Shown here one piece after another: positions 35,907-44,556 of a DNA stretch of 64,000 nucleotides; positions within the stretch are counted from its first letter, which is position 1, and each line of letters begins with the position of its first letter. Origin of the DNA: Bacillus subtilis (GTDB taxonomy: Bacteria > Bacillota > Bacilli > Bacillales > Bacillaceae_C). Where the stretch lies: NCBI RefSeq assembly GCF_008764245.1, contig NZ_VTQV01000011.1:2143-66142 (forward strand), read 5' to 3'. Under the pieces are notes generated by a model that was given only the letters and a program-made list of their open reading frames with translations, was not told the DNA's origin and made no database searches. The position numbers were made by a program, and so were the translations under genes.

Positions 35907-36419
35907 TTAGATTTGATTCAACTGTTCCAGTGACATCAAAACGTATGTCAAAAAATCCTTTATTTCCCCCATATGTTCTTCCGTTAATTTTGATTTGAAT
36001 TGAACTTCAATCCTGTTTAGATATCCCCACTTTTCGCCATATATGAAACTTAATGTTTGTGTTAACTCCACATCTTCCTCCCAAATGGAGGATAATACTT
36101 GTTTGATTTGTTCACATTCCTTATGTGGCTCCCTTACTGCTTTTCTAAATTGTAGAAGCAGGAAGCATCCTGGCTGGGCTTCGGGCATTTCTAATATCTC
36201 CCCCGCCAAGTCTTCAAGTAAAGTCCCCAATTTTAACTCTGCTGTCACTTCCGGTTGGTCAACCAATATGAATTCAAGGGATAGGCATCTAGATAAGCGC
36301 GCAAAATCAATTTGATCCTTTCTATTTTGTATCAGGATCTTCTGATCGATATTATCCAAATCATAAAGATGGTTTTCAAAAGCTACTTTTAAATTTTCAA
36401 AGACGGTTGGATCAAACAT
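35907..36419 (-). CDS. Conserved-looking hypothetical protein
   Basis: A 170-residue soluble, mostly helical protein that I do not recognise. It begins MFDPTVFENLKVAFENHLYD and has a predicted beta segment around CLSLEFILVDQPEVTAEL and LNRIEVQFKSKL. No catalytic or binding motif, signal or membrane span is visible. The ATG at 36419 follows GGAGG with good spacing; an upstream extension of ten codons is rejected. It lies between a dispersed repeat and a terminator, as a single gene. Confidence 0.6.
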   Translation of the reverse strand: MFDPTVFENLKVAFENHLYDLDNIDQKILIQNRKDQIDFARLSRCLSLEFILVDQPEVTAELKLGTLLEDLAGEILEMPEAQPGCFLLLQFRKAVREPHKECEQIKQVLSSIWEEDVELTQTLSFIYGEKWGYLNRIEVQFKSKLTEEHMGEIKDFLTYVLMSLEQLNQI

Positions 36420-36559
36420 ATTATTGCCTCCGTTCCTTTCACTAAACACCCTCTATTTTAAACCAAAAACTCGATAACAAACCTATTTTAGAAAGATATA
36501 CGAGTGAATAACCATGCTTGCGAGATCTATCACTCTAACTTGAAAACGAAACAAAGAAA

Positions 36560-36608
36560 AAGAAGAACAAGTGAAGGGTTAAGAACGATCACCTTGTTCT
36601 TCTTTTAT
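36560..36608. terminator. Terminator after ABC-F gene
   Basis: AAGAAGAACAAG pairs perfectly with CTTGTTCTTCTT (12 bp) around a 21-base loop, with a T-rich tail on the minus strand, 25 bases past the ABC-F stop codon. Confidence 0.75.
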
Positions 36609-36632
36609 CGGGCCGGCCCCCGTTTCACTCAT

Positions 36633-38177
36633 TTAGACCCATTTTTCCATATCCCATACTTGGGTTACCCATGATTGATAAAAATCTGGTTCATGCGAAA
36701 CCAATAGAATGGTCCCTTCGTATGCCTGTAGGGCTTGCTGCAAAGCCTCTTTTGCTGATGTATCTAGATGATTGGTTGGTTCATCTAATACAAGTACATT
36801 GCCTGTTGTTAATTGCAATTGACATAGGCGGACTTTTGTCTGTTCACCACCACTTAAGGTACGGAGGGGTTGAAAAATATGTTCACTCCTTAATCCACAT
36901 CTCGCCAGCATGGTTCTCGCTTCTTTCTGAGTCAAATGTGGAAATAACGAACAGATCTCTTCTAAAGCCGTTTGGTTTCCTTTAATGAGGACTTCTTGAG
37001 AAAAATAGACAGGCTGGACGCGGTCTCCTAAAATGACATTTCCTTCTATAGGCTTGATTTGTCCAAGCAAGGTCTTCAAGGTCGTTGTTTTTCCAATTCC
37101 GTTATGACCCACAATCGCAACCTTTTCCCCACGTTCAAGTTTGATATTCATGGCGGAGAATAAGGATTCATGGTAACCGATTTTTAATTCCTCGGTTTCA
37201 AGAATCAATCTAGCTGGCTGGTAATGAACCTGAAAAGAAAAAGTGGATTTCGGCTGATCCGTTGGTTTATCAATTCGCACCATTTTTTCCAGTTTTTTCT
37301 CTCGGCTTTTCGCCTGCTTGGCCGTGGAAGCTCTCGCTTTATTTTTTTGAATATAGGTCTCTAACTTTTGGATTTCTTCCTGTTGTTTTTGATACTGTTG
37401 ATAGATTTGTTCCTTCCGCAACTCATAAGCCTTTAAGAATTGTTGATAATTTCCTGTATAGCGAAATAATTGTTTATGTTCAAGATGATAAATCACATTT
37501 ACTACTTCATTCATAAAACCTGTATCATGACTTATCAATACAAAAGCATGCGGATAGGTGCTTAAATAATTTTTCAACCACTCTATATGGGCCAGATCTA
37601 GATAATTGGTCGGTTCATCTAGTAATAGCACCTCTGGTTGAGTTAATAATAATTTGGCTAGTAAAAGCTTTGTTCGTTGTCCTCCACTTAGTTTGCTTAC
37701 ATCCGTTTTTAATCCAAGAGAGGTTAACCCTAAACCAGCAGCCACCTCTTCAATTTTAGCATCCATTTGATAAAAATCATGTTGATCCAATATCGTCTGT
37801 AAATGGCTATATCGTTGCAATAATTTATCGAGTTGCTCACCCGACGCATTCCCCATTTCCATAGAAATGGCAAGCATCTCCTGTTCCGCATTCAATAAAT
37901 CCTGAAAAGCCCCTTGTAAAAAAGCCATCATCGTGATACCTGATTCTAATTGAATATGCTGCTCCAAATTCCCAAGCTTGGCGGTTGGATTCCAATGAAT
38001 ATGGCCGGAATCTGGAAGAAGTTTTCCTGTTAACAAGTTAAATAACGTTGATTTTCCAACGCCATTCGCACCCACCAAACCAATATGCTCTCCTTTTAAT
38101 ATGCGAAAAGATATATTTTGTAAAACAGTCTTGTCTCCATAACTATGTGACAATTGTTCAACATCTAAAATACTCAT
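36633..38177 (-). CDS. ABC-F family ribosome-associated ATPase (YfmM-like)
   Basis: A 514-residue protein with two ABC modules and no membrane spans, hence ABC-F. Walker A motifs are GANGVGKST (about residue 36) and GHNGIGKTT (about 355), signatures LSGGQRTKLLLAKLL and LSGGEQTKVRLCQLQ, Walker B LLLDEPTNYLD and LVLDEPTNHLD. The linker (about 225-305, with YQQYQKQQEEIQKLETYIQK) is the P-site tRNA interaction motif region. By eye it is closest to B. subtilis YfmM. ABC-F proteins rescue stalled or drug-blocked ribosomes, and some confer antibiotic resistance. The leader with a short peptide gene and terminator suggests induction by translation inhibitors. Confidence 0.93.
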   Translation of the reverse strand: MSILDVEQLSHSYGDKTVLQNISFRILKGEHIGLVGANGVGKSTLFNLLTGKLLPDSGHIHWNPTAKLGNLEQHIQLESGITMMAFLQGAFQDLLNAEQEMLAISMEMGNASGEQLDKLLQRYSHLQTILDQHDFYQMDAKIEEVAAGLGLTSLGLKTDVSKLSGGQRTKLLLAKLLLTQPEVLLLDEPTNYLDLAHIEWLKNYLSTYPHAFVLISHDTGFMNEVVNVIYHLEHKQLFRYTGNYQQFLKAYELRKEQIYQQYQKQQEEIQKLETYIQKNKARASTAKQAKSREKKLEKMVRIDKPTDQPKSTFSFQVHYQPARLILETEELKIGYHESLFSAMNIKLERGEKVAIVGHNGIGKTTTLKTLLGQIKPIEGNVILGDRVQPVYFSQEVLIKGNQTALEEICSLFPHLTQKEARTMLARCGLRSEHIFQPLRTLSGGEQTKVRLCQLQLTTGNVLVLDEPTNHLDTSAKEALQQALQAYEGTILLVSHEPDFYQSWVTQVWDMEKWV

Positions 38178-38221
38178 TTTTTTGCTCTCCTTTAATGTAA
38201 TAAGCTACCCAAACACGAGAA

Positions 38222-38258
38222 CAAAATAAAAATGGCAGGGCGAGATCTCGCCCTGCTA
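38222..38258 (-). terminator. Leader terminator of ABC-F gene
   Basis: A perfect 22-bp palindrome (38235-38256), each arm GCAGGGCGAGA or its complement, is followed on the minus strand by CATTTTTATTTTG. It lies 57 bases before the ABC-F start codon and downstream of the leader peptide, so read-through must be regulated for the gene to be expressed. Confidence 0.8.
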
Positions 38259-38439
38259 GCATCCATTAATAAAAACGATCACGAAATAAGAAAGAGAAAG
38301 GAGGTAAAAAAGACACCGAACCTTATCCATGCAACTATAAAAAAGTGATTGTTTTATCTTGTTAAAGAGCTAATCAGTGAAGATCTACTGTAGAACTCGC
38401 GTTTAGGCTTTGTTAAAAATGGGCATACGGATCCCGTTA

Positions 38440-38478
38440 TCAAGCCAAGACGAGTTGAAGCACAGTAGAAATATTCAT
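38440..38478 (-). CDS. Leader peptide MNISTVLQLVLA for ABC-F gene
   Basis: A 12-codon open frame with an excellent ribosome site (TTAAGGAGGGAGC, 10 bases before ATG), about 260 bases ahead of the ABC-F start. It encodes MNISTVLQLVLA then TGA. Its coding sequence TCTACTGT (within 38462-38469) and AACTCG can pair with ACAGTAGA and CGAGTT located at 38385-38402, so ribosome position on the peptide would change leader folding. Drug-inducible ABC-F and erm genes are commonly controlled by short leader peptides of this kind. Confidence 0.7.
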   Translation of the reverse strand: MNISTVLQLVLA

Positions 38479-38522
38479 TGATAAAGCTCCCTCCTTAATC
38501 GAACTAAAATGTTTAAGTACAT

Positions 38523-38550
38523 ATTATAACAGATAATCCTAAATTGCAAA
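38523..38550 (-). promoter_or_regulatory. Promoter of ABC-F leader
   Basis: On the minus strand TTTGCA (38545-38550) and TATAAT (38523-38528) are spaced by 16 bases, with TGT giving an extended -10. The transcript would begin near 38515, about 20 bases before the leader-peptide ribosome site. Confidence 0.65.
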
Positions 38551-38595
38551 ACCCTTACATTTTTTTAAAAAAAGGGCAGTGATAGGATGAAGGTG

Positions 38596-38722
38596 TTGAT
38601 TTCCGTTCTGGCTGGACGCTTTCCGCGGGGCGTTTCTTGAGCCGCTTCGTCGCTTCGCTCCTGCAGGGTCTCAAGCTGCACGCTCATTCCCGCAGGAGTC
38701 GCCAGCCGCCACTCCAATCAAC
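38596..38722. repeat. Dispersed Bacillaceae imperfect palindrome
   Basis: A GC-rich 127-bp non-coding element with arms TTGATTTCCGTTCTGGCTGG and CGCCAGCCGCCACTCCAATC. The reverse complement of the right arm largely repeats the left (TTGAT, CTGGCTGG/GGCTGGCG, GCGGG). I recall near-identical elements in many copies in Bacillaceae genomes, of unknown function. It separates the divergent ABC-F leader and importer operon. Confidence 0.7.
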
Positions 38723-38926
38723 GCATTTCAAAAGTGATATGAATCTTCATTCTAGGGGCTTTTACTTCATAAAAGCCATACAGGCATTTATCCCCTCCTC
38801 TCCACCCAAAGTCCTATTGACAGATGAATCCATGGACAGCTAAGATAATTCTTAAAGTTGCATAAGGTAAACTATTTAGTCTAAAAGAAACAAATTTACC
38901 TATGGTTAAATTCAAGGAGTGAGGTA

Positions 38927-40000
38927 TTGATCACAACAAATCCGGTAAACAGAGAAAACAAAATCTATATAGGTGGACAAAAGAAGAATATCATTCGCTT
39001 ATCTATCTTTCTTATCATTTTGTTTTGTGTAATTATTGTGTCCAATTCAATCGGACCGTTCCATATTCCATTCCAGCATTCGTTAGCGATTATACTCGAC
39101 CATTTACATATCACATCAGGAACAGCTTTTTCGGAAAAAGAGATGACCGTCATCACAAGTATTCGTTTACCAAGAGTCCTAGTCGGTGCCCTTGTGGGAG
39201 CTGGGCTTGGGATATCGGGGGCGATCATGCAAGGTCTATTCCGGAACCCGCTTGTAGAACCAGGATATATTGGGGTTTCAAGTGGGGCGGCTGTCGCAGC
39301 TGTGATCGTGCTTTATTTTGGACTCACACAATTCAGCATGTGGGTTCTGCCTTTGGCAGCCTTTGTTGGGGCAGCTCTTTCCCTGTTTTTCGTGTTAATT
39401 ATTTGGCAAGTGAGCAAAAAGACATCTATCTCAACACTTCTACTTGTTGGATTGGGGATGAATCTTTTTCTTTCAGCTGTTATGAGTGTATTTATTGCGA
39501 GTGCTCCAAGTGAGCAAGAGCTTCGAGGGATAGTTTTCTGGCTTCAAGGTGGATTGGAAGCAAGGACTTGGGAGCATGTCCAGCTGATTAGCCCCATTAT
39601 CATCGGAGCGATTTTACTCGTCTTCATTTTTTCTAGGGAACTTAATGTCATGCTATTGGGTGATGAACAAGCGAAAAGTTCAGGGGTGAATGTAAAACGA
39701 TCGCGATATATTTTACTTGGTTTAGCGGCGCTAATGGTTGGGGCTGGAGTATCGGTAAGTGGGACAATTGGTTTTGTTGGCCTTATAGTCCCTCATGCGA
39801 TTCGGCTAATTTTCGGACCAGATCATCGCTTTCTCTTGCCAGCAAGTGCTTTAGGAGGAGCTTCATTTTTAGTTCTTGCTGATATTGTGTCTCGTACAAT
39901 GATTCAGCCTGTCAGTGTTCAAGTGGGAGTCGTCTGCTCCCTCATTGGAGCCCCAGTCTTTTTATTCCTAGTACTTAAATCAAGGAGGGGAAGCTTATAA
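38927..40000 (+). CDS. FecCD/BtuC-type ABC transporter permease
   Basis: A 357-residue permease with about ten spans and the FecCD hallmarks RLPRVLVGALVGAGLGISGAIMQGLFRNPL and GFVGLIVPHAIRLIFGPDHR (ATPase-coupling helix). The family imports iron-siderophore, heme or cobalamin. The start is TTG at 38927 after AAGGAGTGAGG. Its stop codon overlaps the start of the ATPase gene by one base. This is the first gene of a four-gene operon with the ATPase, binding lipoprotein and chelatase-like protein. Confidence 0.93.
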   Translation: MITTNPVNRENKIYIGGQKKNIIRLSIFLIILFCVIIVSNSIGPFHIPFQHSLAIILDHLHITSGTAFSEKEMTVITSIRLPRVLVGALVGAGLGISGAIMQGLFRNPLVEPGYIGVSSGAAVAAVIVLYFGLTQFSMWVLPLAAFVGAALSLFFVLIIWQVSKKTSISTLLLVGLGMNLFLSAVMSVFIASAPSEQELRGIVFWLQGGLEARTWEHVQLISPIIIGAILLVFIFSRELNVMLLGDEQAKSSGVNVKRSRYILLGLAALMVGAGVSVSGTIGFVGLIVPHAIRLIFGPDHRFLLPASALGGASFLVLADIVSRTMIQPVSVQVGVVCSLIGAPVFLFLVLKSRRGSL

Positions 40001-40818
40001 TGACAACACTTATTTCAGATCATGTCTCACTGCTTCTAGATGGAAACACCATTTTAAAAGACGTTTCGTTAACAGCGGAAAAAGGAAACTTTATTGGTTT
40101 AATCGGGCCAAACGGATCCGGAAAGTCAACTTGGATACGCGCTTTGGCAGGACTTTTACCGTTTCAACAAGGGAAGATCTATTTGAATGGAAAAGAAATC
40201 AAGCATTATTCTCCAAAGGAAATAGCACTTATAATCGGCTATGTCCCTCAAGACACAAGCTTTCATTTTGATTTTACCGTACATGAAATCGTCTTAATGG
40301 GAAGACATGCTCATATTCCTCGCTTTGGCTTGGAAAGTCAAGAGGATTATGAGATTGTGCAAAATGCTATGGAAAGAACAAATATTTCTCATTTATCGAA
40401 TCACTCGGTGAATAAATTATCAGGTGGTCAACGCCAATTGGTTTTTATCGCTAAAGCATTAACACAGCAAGCGAACATTTTATTATTGGATGAACCGACT
40501 TCTGCCCTAGATATCAATCGACAGCTCCAAGTTTTAGAGCTGATCAAGCAATTAACCAAGGAAGGAGCCACGGTCATTATGGCTTTACATGATCTTAATT
40601 TAGCCGCACGATATTGCGATAAATTGGTGTTACTAGCGAATGGACGCGTACTTGCCTCCGGAGAGCCAATAGATGTCTTCTCGCCCGAAACATTGAGAGA
40701 AAGCTACCATATCCATACCGCCGTGCGGTACGACGACCTTATAGAAGCCTATTATATTACGGCCTTGTCACAAATTGAAGAAGCCGTTAGGATTTGGGAA
40801 ATTTTTAGGAAAGGATGA
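40000..40818 (+). CDS. FecE/BtuD/HmuV-type ABC transporter ATPase
   Basis: A 272-residue ABC ATPase: Walker A GPNGSGKST near residue 40, Q-loop GYVPQDTSFHF, signature KLSGGQRQLVFIAKAL, Walker B ILLLDEPTSALD and H-loop MALHDLNLAARYCD, the last typical of iron-complex importers. The C-terminal 25 residues after YDDLIEAYYITALS are an unusual extra helix. It energises the FecCD-type permease. It overlaps the permease gene by one base and the binding-protein gene by four (ATGA). Confidence 0.93.
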   Translation: MTTLISDHVSLLLDGNTILKDVSLTAEKGNFIGLIGPNGSGKSTWIRALAGLLPFQQGKIYLNGKEIKHYSPKEIALIIGYVPQDTSFHFDFTVHEIVLMGRHAHIPRFGLESQEDYEIVQNAMERTNISHLSNHSVNKLSGGQRQLVFIAKALTQQANILLLDEPTSALDINRQLQVLELIKQLTKEGATVIMALHDLNLAARYCDKLVLLANGRVLASGEPIDVFSPETLRESYHIHTAVRYDDLIEAYYITALSQIEEAVRIWEIFRKG

Positions 40819-41849
40819 AGAAAATGAAATGTTATCGAGATGGAAGAAAAAATGGATTATTCATTGGTTTATTTCTTATTATAACCCTCTTATGTGTTAC
40901 AGGGTGTGCTAGTGGGGAAAAGGTTGTACAATCTGAGTCAAATAAGGCTGCAAAATCTAATGAAAAAGGCAATTCTGAATTCCCACGAACGCTGTCTATT
41001 GAAGGGAAAGAGATGACTGTTCAGGCACAGCCACAACAAATTGCCGCATTATCTTTAAATGTTGCGGAAATCGTCATAGATTTAGTAGGAACAGATTCGC
41101 TTGTAGCGATCACTGAAAGCGCCGAGAATGCAAGCCTGTCTCATTATAGTCAAGAAATAGAAGGGATCCCTTATAAAGTTAAAGGCGCAACCTCACTTGA
41201 TCCGGAAGTCGTCCTTTCTTATGATCCTGATTTAGTGCTATTGACTCTGACACATGGCGCAGAGCAAGATGCAGAAAAATTATTTGAGCAATCAGGCACA
41301 CCCTTAGCTTCTTTTAGTCGCTGGACGACCGTCCAAAATGTGATGGAGAATTATCTTGCTATTGGACAATTATTAGGGGAGGAAGAAAAGGCGGAAGAAA
41401 TCGTCGATCAGCTGGAACAAAAAATCAATCAAGCGCAATCCCTTGTAAAAGATAGCGATCAACAGCCAACCGTGTTAATCCTTTCCCAAGTAGGATCCAA
41501 CACTGGACCATATATACTCGGTCCCTCGAGCATTGCCTATGATTTGATTCAATTAGCTGGAGGCACCCCTGGTTCAGATGTATTAGGTTTGGAAAAATCG
41601 GCTCCTGCCTCAATTGAACATTTGATTGATATGGATCCTGATTACATCATTCTTGTTGAATGGGGCACGACCAGTGATGAATTTCAAGATTTAGTTGATT
41701 CGGAAGGATTTCAAACCTTAACAGCTGTGCAAGAAGACAAAATCAAACGAATGAAAGCGAAGGATATCTCACAAGCCAATCGCTATATTGTCGATCAATT
41801 AGGGGCATTAGTAGAATGGCTCCACCCAAATGAGATTGGAAAGGAGTGA
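40815..41849 (+). CDS. Iron-complex/B12/heme-type ABC substrate-binding lipoprotein
   Basis: A 344-residue class III binding protein. The signal peptide ends in the lipobox CVTGC (Cys at about residue 31), followed by a Ser/Lys-rich linker and a BtuF/FecB/HmuT fold with QQIAALSLNVAEIVIDLV, LDPEVVLSYDPDLVLL and MDPDYIILVEWG. It should capture the ligand outside and deliver it to the permease. The ligand could be heme, cobalamin or a siderophore; the chelatase-like gene downstream favours a tetrapyrrole. It overlaps the ATPase gene by 4 bases. Confidence 0.9.
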   Translation: MKKMKCYRDGRKNGLFIGLFLIITLLCVTGCASGEKVVQSESNKAAKSNEKGNSEFPRTLSIEGKEMTVQAQPQQIAALSLNVAEIVIDLVGTDSLVAITESAENASLSHYSQEIEGIPYKVKGATSLDPEVVLSYDPDLVLLTLTHGAEQDAEKLFEQSGTPLASFSRWTTVQNVMENYLAIGQLLGEEEKAEEIVDQLEQKINQAQSLVKDSDQQPTVLILSQVGSNTGPYILGPSSIAYDLIQLAGGTPGSDVLGLEKSAPASIEHLIDMDPDYIILVEWGTTSDEFQDLVDSEGFQTLTAVQEDKIKRMKAKDISQANRYIVDQLGALVEWLHPNEIGKE

Positions 41850-41853
41850 TCAT

Positions 41854-42768
41854 GTGATTGGCCTGATTACTTTTGCTTACGGAGCACCTATATCATTGGA
41901 TGATTTGGCTTCTTACTATGCTCATATTCACGGCGGGAAACCATTATCAGCAGAGAAACTAGAAGAAATGAAGAACCAGTTTAGACGTTGGGGAGTCGCT
42001 GATACATTAGGGAACATTACAAAAAGGCAAATCAAGGCATTGGCTTCTATAATACAGCCTCATTTTCCGGAACCTGTCCAAGGATATGCCGCTTATAAAC
42101 ATACCTCTCCTTTTGTCGAGGAGACAGTGGCGCAAATGATTGCTGATGGCGTGACAAAAATCATGACCATTCCGTTTAAACCTGTACATACGAAAGCTGG
42201 AAATATCTATTACCAGACACTGGTACGGAATGCTTTACGTAAATTAAAAGTCGATATACCTGTCTTCCATATCGAACAGTGGCATCACCATCCTTCATTC
42301 ATAAAAATATTCCGGGACCGTGTGAAGGCTGCTTGGGAGTGGCTGCCACAGTCAATCCAAAAGAATTCGCTTGTGATCTTTACCGCTCATAGTTTAGCCG
42401 GGAAAGCCGAGGCACGACAAGTATTTGAAAAGCAATTACTGGAGTTAGCCAACAGCATTGTGGACCCATTGTCACTACCAAAATGGCGGATTGCTTATCG
42501 TAGTGCCGGCTCACACGAGGGGATGTGGTCTGAACCAGATATCCAAGAGGTGATCAAAGAAGAAGCAAACAAAGGCTGCCAAGGCATCATTGTCTGTGAA
42601 TTGCTAACCGTGACGGAGAATATTGAAGCATTATTTGATATTGGTTACAATGTCCAGGACCTTTGTCAGGAACTTGGTATAGAAGTTTTTAGAACGCCAA
42701 TGCTCAATGATTCATTTGATTTCATTAAAGCTTTGGAGGAGATTGTCATAGAACAAATGGATGTTTGA
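41854..42768 (+). CDS. Ferrochelatase-like protein linked to ABC importer
   Basis: A 304-residue HemH/CpfC-fold protein. It shares with Bacillus ferrochelatase the N-terminal AYG-P segment (Tyr9), the metal-binding His in FTAHSLAGKA (His179) and the Glu in TENIEALFDIGYN (Glu258), but differs elsewhere, including loss of the usual HSLP proline. The GTG at 41854 after AAGGAGTGATC is preferred to an in-frame ATG at 41830, which lies inside the preceding gene. It lies 4 bases after the binding-protein gene, so it is part of the importer operon rather than a heme biosynthesis cluster. It may insert or remove metal from an imported tetrapyrrole; the direction is unknown. Confidence 0.82.
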   Translation: MIGLITFAYGAPISLDDLASYYAHIHGGKPLSAEKLEEMKNQFRRWGVADTLGNITKRQIKALASIIQPHFPEPVQGYAAYKHTSPFVEETVAQMIADGVTKIMTIPFKPVHTKAGNIYYQTLVRNALRKLKVDIPVFHIEQWHHHPSFIKIFRDRVKAAWEWLPQSIQKNSLVIFTAHSLAGKAEARQVFEKQLLELANSIVDPLSLPKWRIAYRSAGSHEGMWSEPDIQEVIKEEANKGCQGIIVCELLTVTENIEALFDIGYNVQDLCQELGIEVFRTPMLNDSFDFIKALEEIVIEQMDV

Positions 42769-42779
42769 AATAGTTAAGA

Positions 42780-42960
42780 AAGTCTGGGACATAGCTAGAA
42801 TGTTAAGCTTCAAAGACGAACAAGGCATTACCTTAGCGGAGGACTTTTGCGGGAAGTAAGAACCTGGAAGGCAAACAAAACGGGTTTTGTGCACTATAGT
42901 AATTCGTTTTTTTGGTAAAAACAGTTTGGCCCAGCTTTAAAAAAAGCTCGTCTATTATCT
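42780..42960. other. Non-coding spacer with repeat-like ends
   Basis: Between the chelatase-like gene and the MFS gene, AAAGTCTGGGACATAGCT near the left and GTTTGGCCCAGCTTT near the right are partly inverted copies (AAAG-CTGGG). No reading frame in it looks real. It may be a dispersed element or the regulatory region of the MFS gene. Confidence 0.35.
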
Positions 42961-42995
42961 CAGATCCAGCATAGAATGGATTCGAGGTGACATTT

Positions 42996-44159
42996 ATGCG
43001 CGAAGTGACAATAGACAAATTACATATTTTTATGACGATGTTTATCATTAGCTTAATCATGAGTGTGCAAGGACCTATTTTCACTCCATATGCAGCCATG
43101 TTGGGAGCATCCAGTATCATGATTGGCATTATGTTAAGCACCTCTCAATTAGCGAGCCTAACAGGAAATTTAATTGTTGGTCCTTTAGTGGATCGATATG
43201 GAAAAAGACTATTTATTACGCTGCCACTACTCTTTTCGGGATTTTTATATATCGCCCATGGTTTTACCTTAAACGCTACTAGTTTACTCGTTTTACGTTC
43301 TGTGAACAGCTTTGCTCTCGCCTTCTTAATGCCTGCAGCTTTAACGTTTATTTCTGGATATGCGGCCAATAGCCGACAACAAGGGAAAAATATGGCGATT
43401 ATCGGCATACTTGGGATGATCGCCAATATTATCGCTCCACTGATTGGTGGCAAACTCGGAACATGGATTGGCTATGCCCATACCTATTTCGTCATCGGGG
43501 TCGCATTACTTTTCATTGCAGTATATACAATGTTGTTCTTGCGCGATCGACAAACACTCGTCGTAAAAAGAAAATCATCCAAACCTTCCCATTTTCTTCA
43601 AGTTTTGGGCAACCCAGCACTCCAGCTCGTTTATTTAACAGGGTTTGCGGTTATGTACATTCATGGTGTGATTATTTATGAAATTCCTTATTTAACAGTG
43701 GAACGAGGGTTTTCCACAATGAACACAGGACAATTGTTCAGTTTTATGGCGATCGGCACACTAATATCCTTATCGTTCTTTTTTATCCATCGTTTTGATC
43801 CGATCAAACGAATGATGGTTGGATTATTTTTAATGTGTATGAGTTTGGCTGTATTCTTTAATAGCCTACTTGGTTTGCCGTTCTTTTTATTTTTTATGGG
43901 GATTTGTTTTGGACTTACGATGCCTGCGGCGGCAACAGCGGTGACAGGGGCCGTTAAGAAAGAGGAGCATGGCCGAGCTTTCGGCGTCATGTCGGCGGTT
44001 TATTCTCTCGGGATGATTGTCAGCTCTTTTGTAACAGCTGTGATTCGCCAGATGGTTTCCCCTTACTTTGTCGCTTTCTTAGTCGGAATGTTTTTCTTAA
44101 CGATTATTGGTTATTTAAACTTCCGCACACCGAAAGCGGTTGAGGTGGAGGTATCTTAG
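42996..44159 (+). CDS. MFS transporter downstream of chelatase operon
   Basis: A 387-residue, 12-span major facilitator of the drug/siderophore efflux type. Motif A-like sequence GPLVDRYGKRLFITLPLL lies between spans 2 and 3, with PAALTFISGYAANSRQQGKNM after span 4. The ATG at 42996 follows GAGGTGACATTT; an in-frame GTG three codons earlier overlaps that site. It is 228 bases from the chelatase-like gene on the same strand, so it may be co-regulated, but a separate promoter is possible. The direction and cargo cannot be told; export of a tetrapyrrole or siderophore is a guess from context. Confidence 0.82.
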   Translation: MREVTIDKLHIFMTMFIISLIMSVQGPIFTPYAAMLGASSIMIGIMLSTSQLASLTGNLIVGPLVDRYGKRLFITLPLLFSGFLYIAHGFTLNATSLLVLRSVNSFALAFLMPAALTFISGYAANSRQQGKNMAIIGILGMIANIIAPLIGGKLGTWIGYAHTYFVIGVALLFIAVYTMLFLRDRQTLVVKRKSSKPSHFLQVLGNPALQLVYLTGFAVMYIHGVIIYEIPYLTVERGFSTMNTGQLFSFMAIGTLISLSFFFIHRFDPIKRMMVGLFLMCMSLAVFFNSLLGLPFFLFFMGICFGLTMPAAATAVTGAVKKEEHGRAFGVMSAVYSLGMIVSSFVTAVIRQMVSPYFVAFLVGMFFLTIIGYLNFRTPKAVEVEVS

Positions 44160-44178
44160 GGTACATGTTCTTTTGGAA

Positions 44179-44556
44179 CTAAACTCTTTCAATCCCTTTT
44201 AAATCATAATAAACATTTTTCGCTCGAAAAGGAGAGGGACTTTCATATTGTAATTTTAATTTTTCAAAATCACTTATTCGTTTTGAGTGATAGTAAGGTT
44301 TAGAAAACGTTAACCTCTCATCCCTAAGCCAATTTGGTACTTCCATACCAAAAATTTGCAAATAATAATCGATTAAGGGGGATATTTTTGTCAAATATTT
44401 CAATTCAAATTCATTACATAAATCTATATCGACTGGTTCATATAGGCTATCTAAGAATGCTGTATCCTTTGATTTTAACAACTCCAATAATTGATTTAAA
44501 CCTGTATCTTCATCAGGATACTCGAATAAAGATTGTAAATATTTATTTCCAATCAT
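44179..44556 (-). CDS. Hypothetical partner of nucleotidyltransferase-like protein
   Basis: A 125-residue soluble protein I do not recognise. Features are an acidic helical N-terminus (LFEYPDEDTGLNQLLELLKS), a central FGMEVPNWLRDERLTFSKPYY and a basic-rich C-terminus FRAKNVYYDLKGIERV. It overlaps the end of the upstream nucleotidyltransferase-like gene by 14 bases, so the two are coupled. The arrangement resembles a two-gene toxin-antitoxin or abortive-infection module, but no known toxin motif is visible. Confidence 0.55.
   Translation of the reverse strand: MIGNKYLQSLFEYPDEDTGLNQLLELLKSKDTAFLDSLYEPVDIDLCNEFELKYLTKISPLIDYYLQIFGMEVPNWLRDERLTFSKPYYHSKRISDFEKLKLQYESPSPFRAKNVYYDLKGIERV

Noticed and set aside
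38840-38900. Fur box before the FecCD-type operon
   Set aside because: AAGATAATTCTTAAAG matches only about half of the 7-1-7 Fur consensus, too weak to claim.
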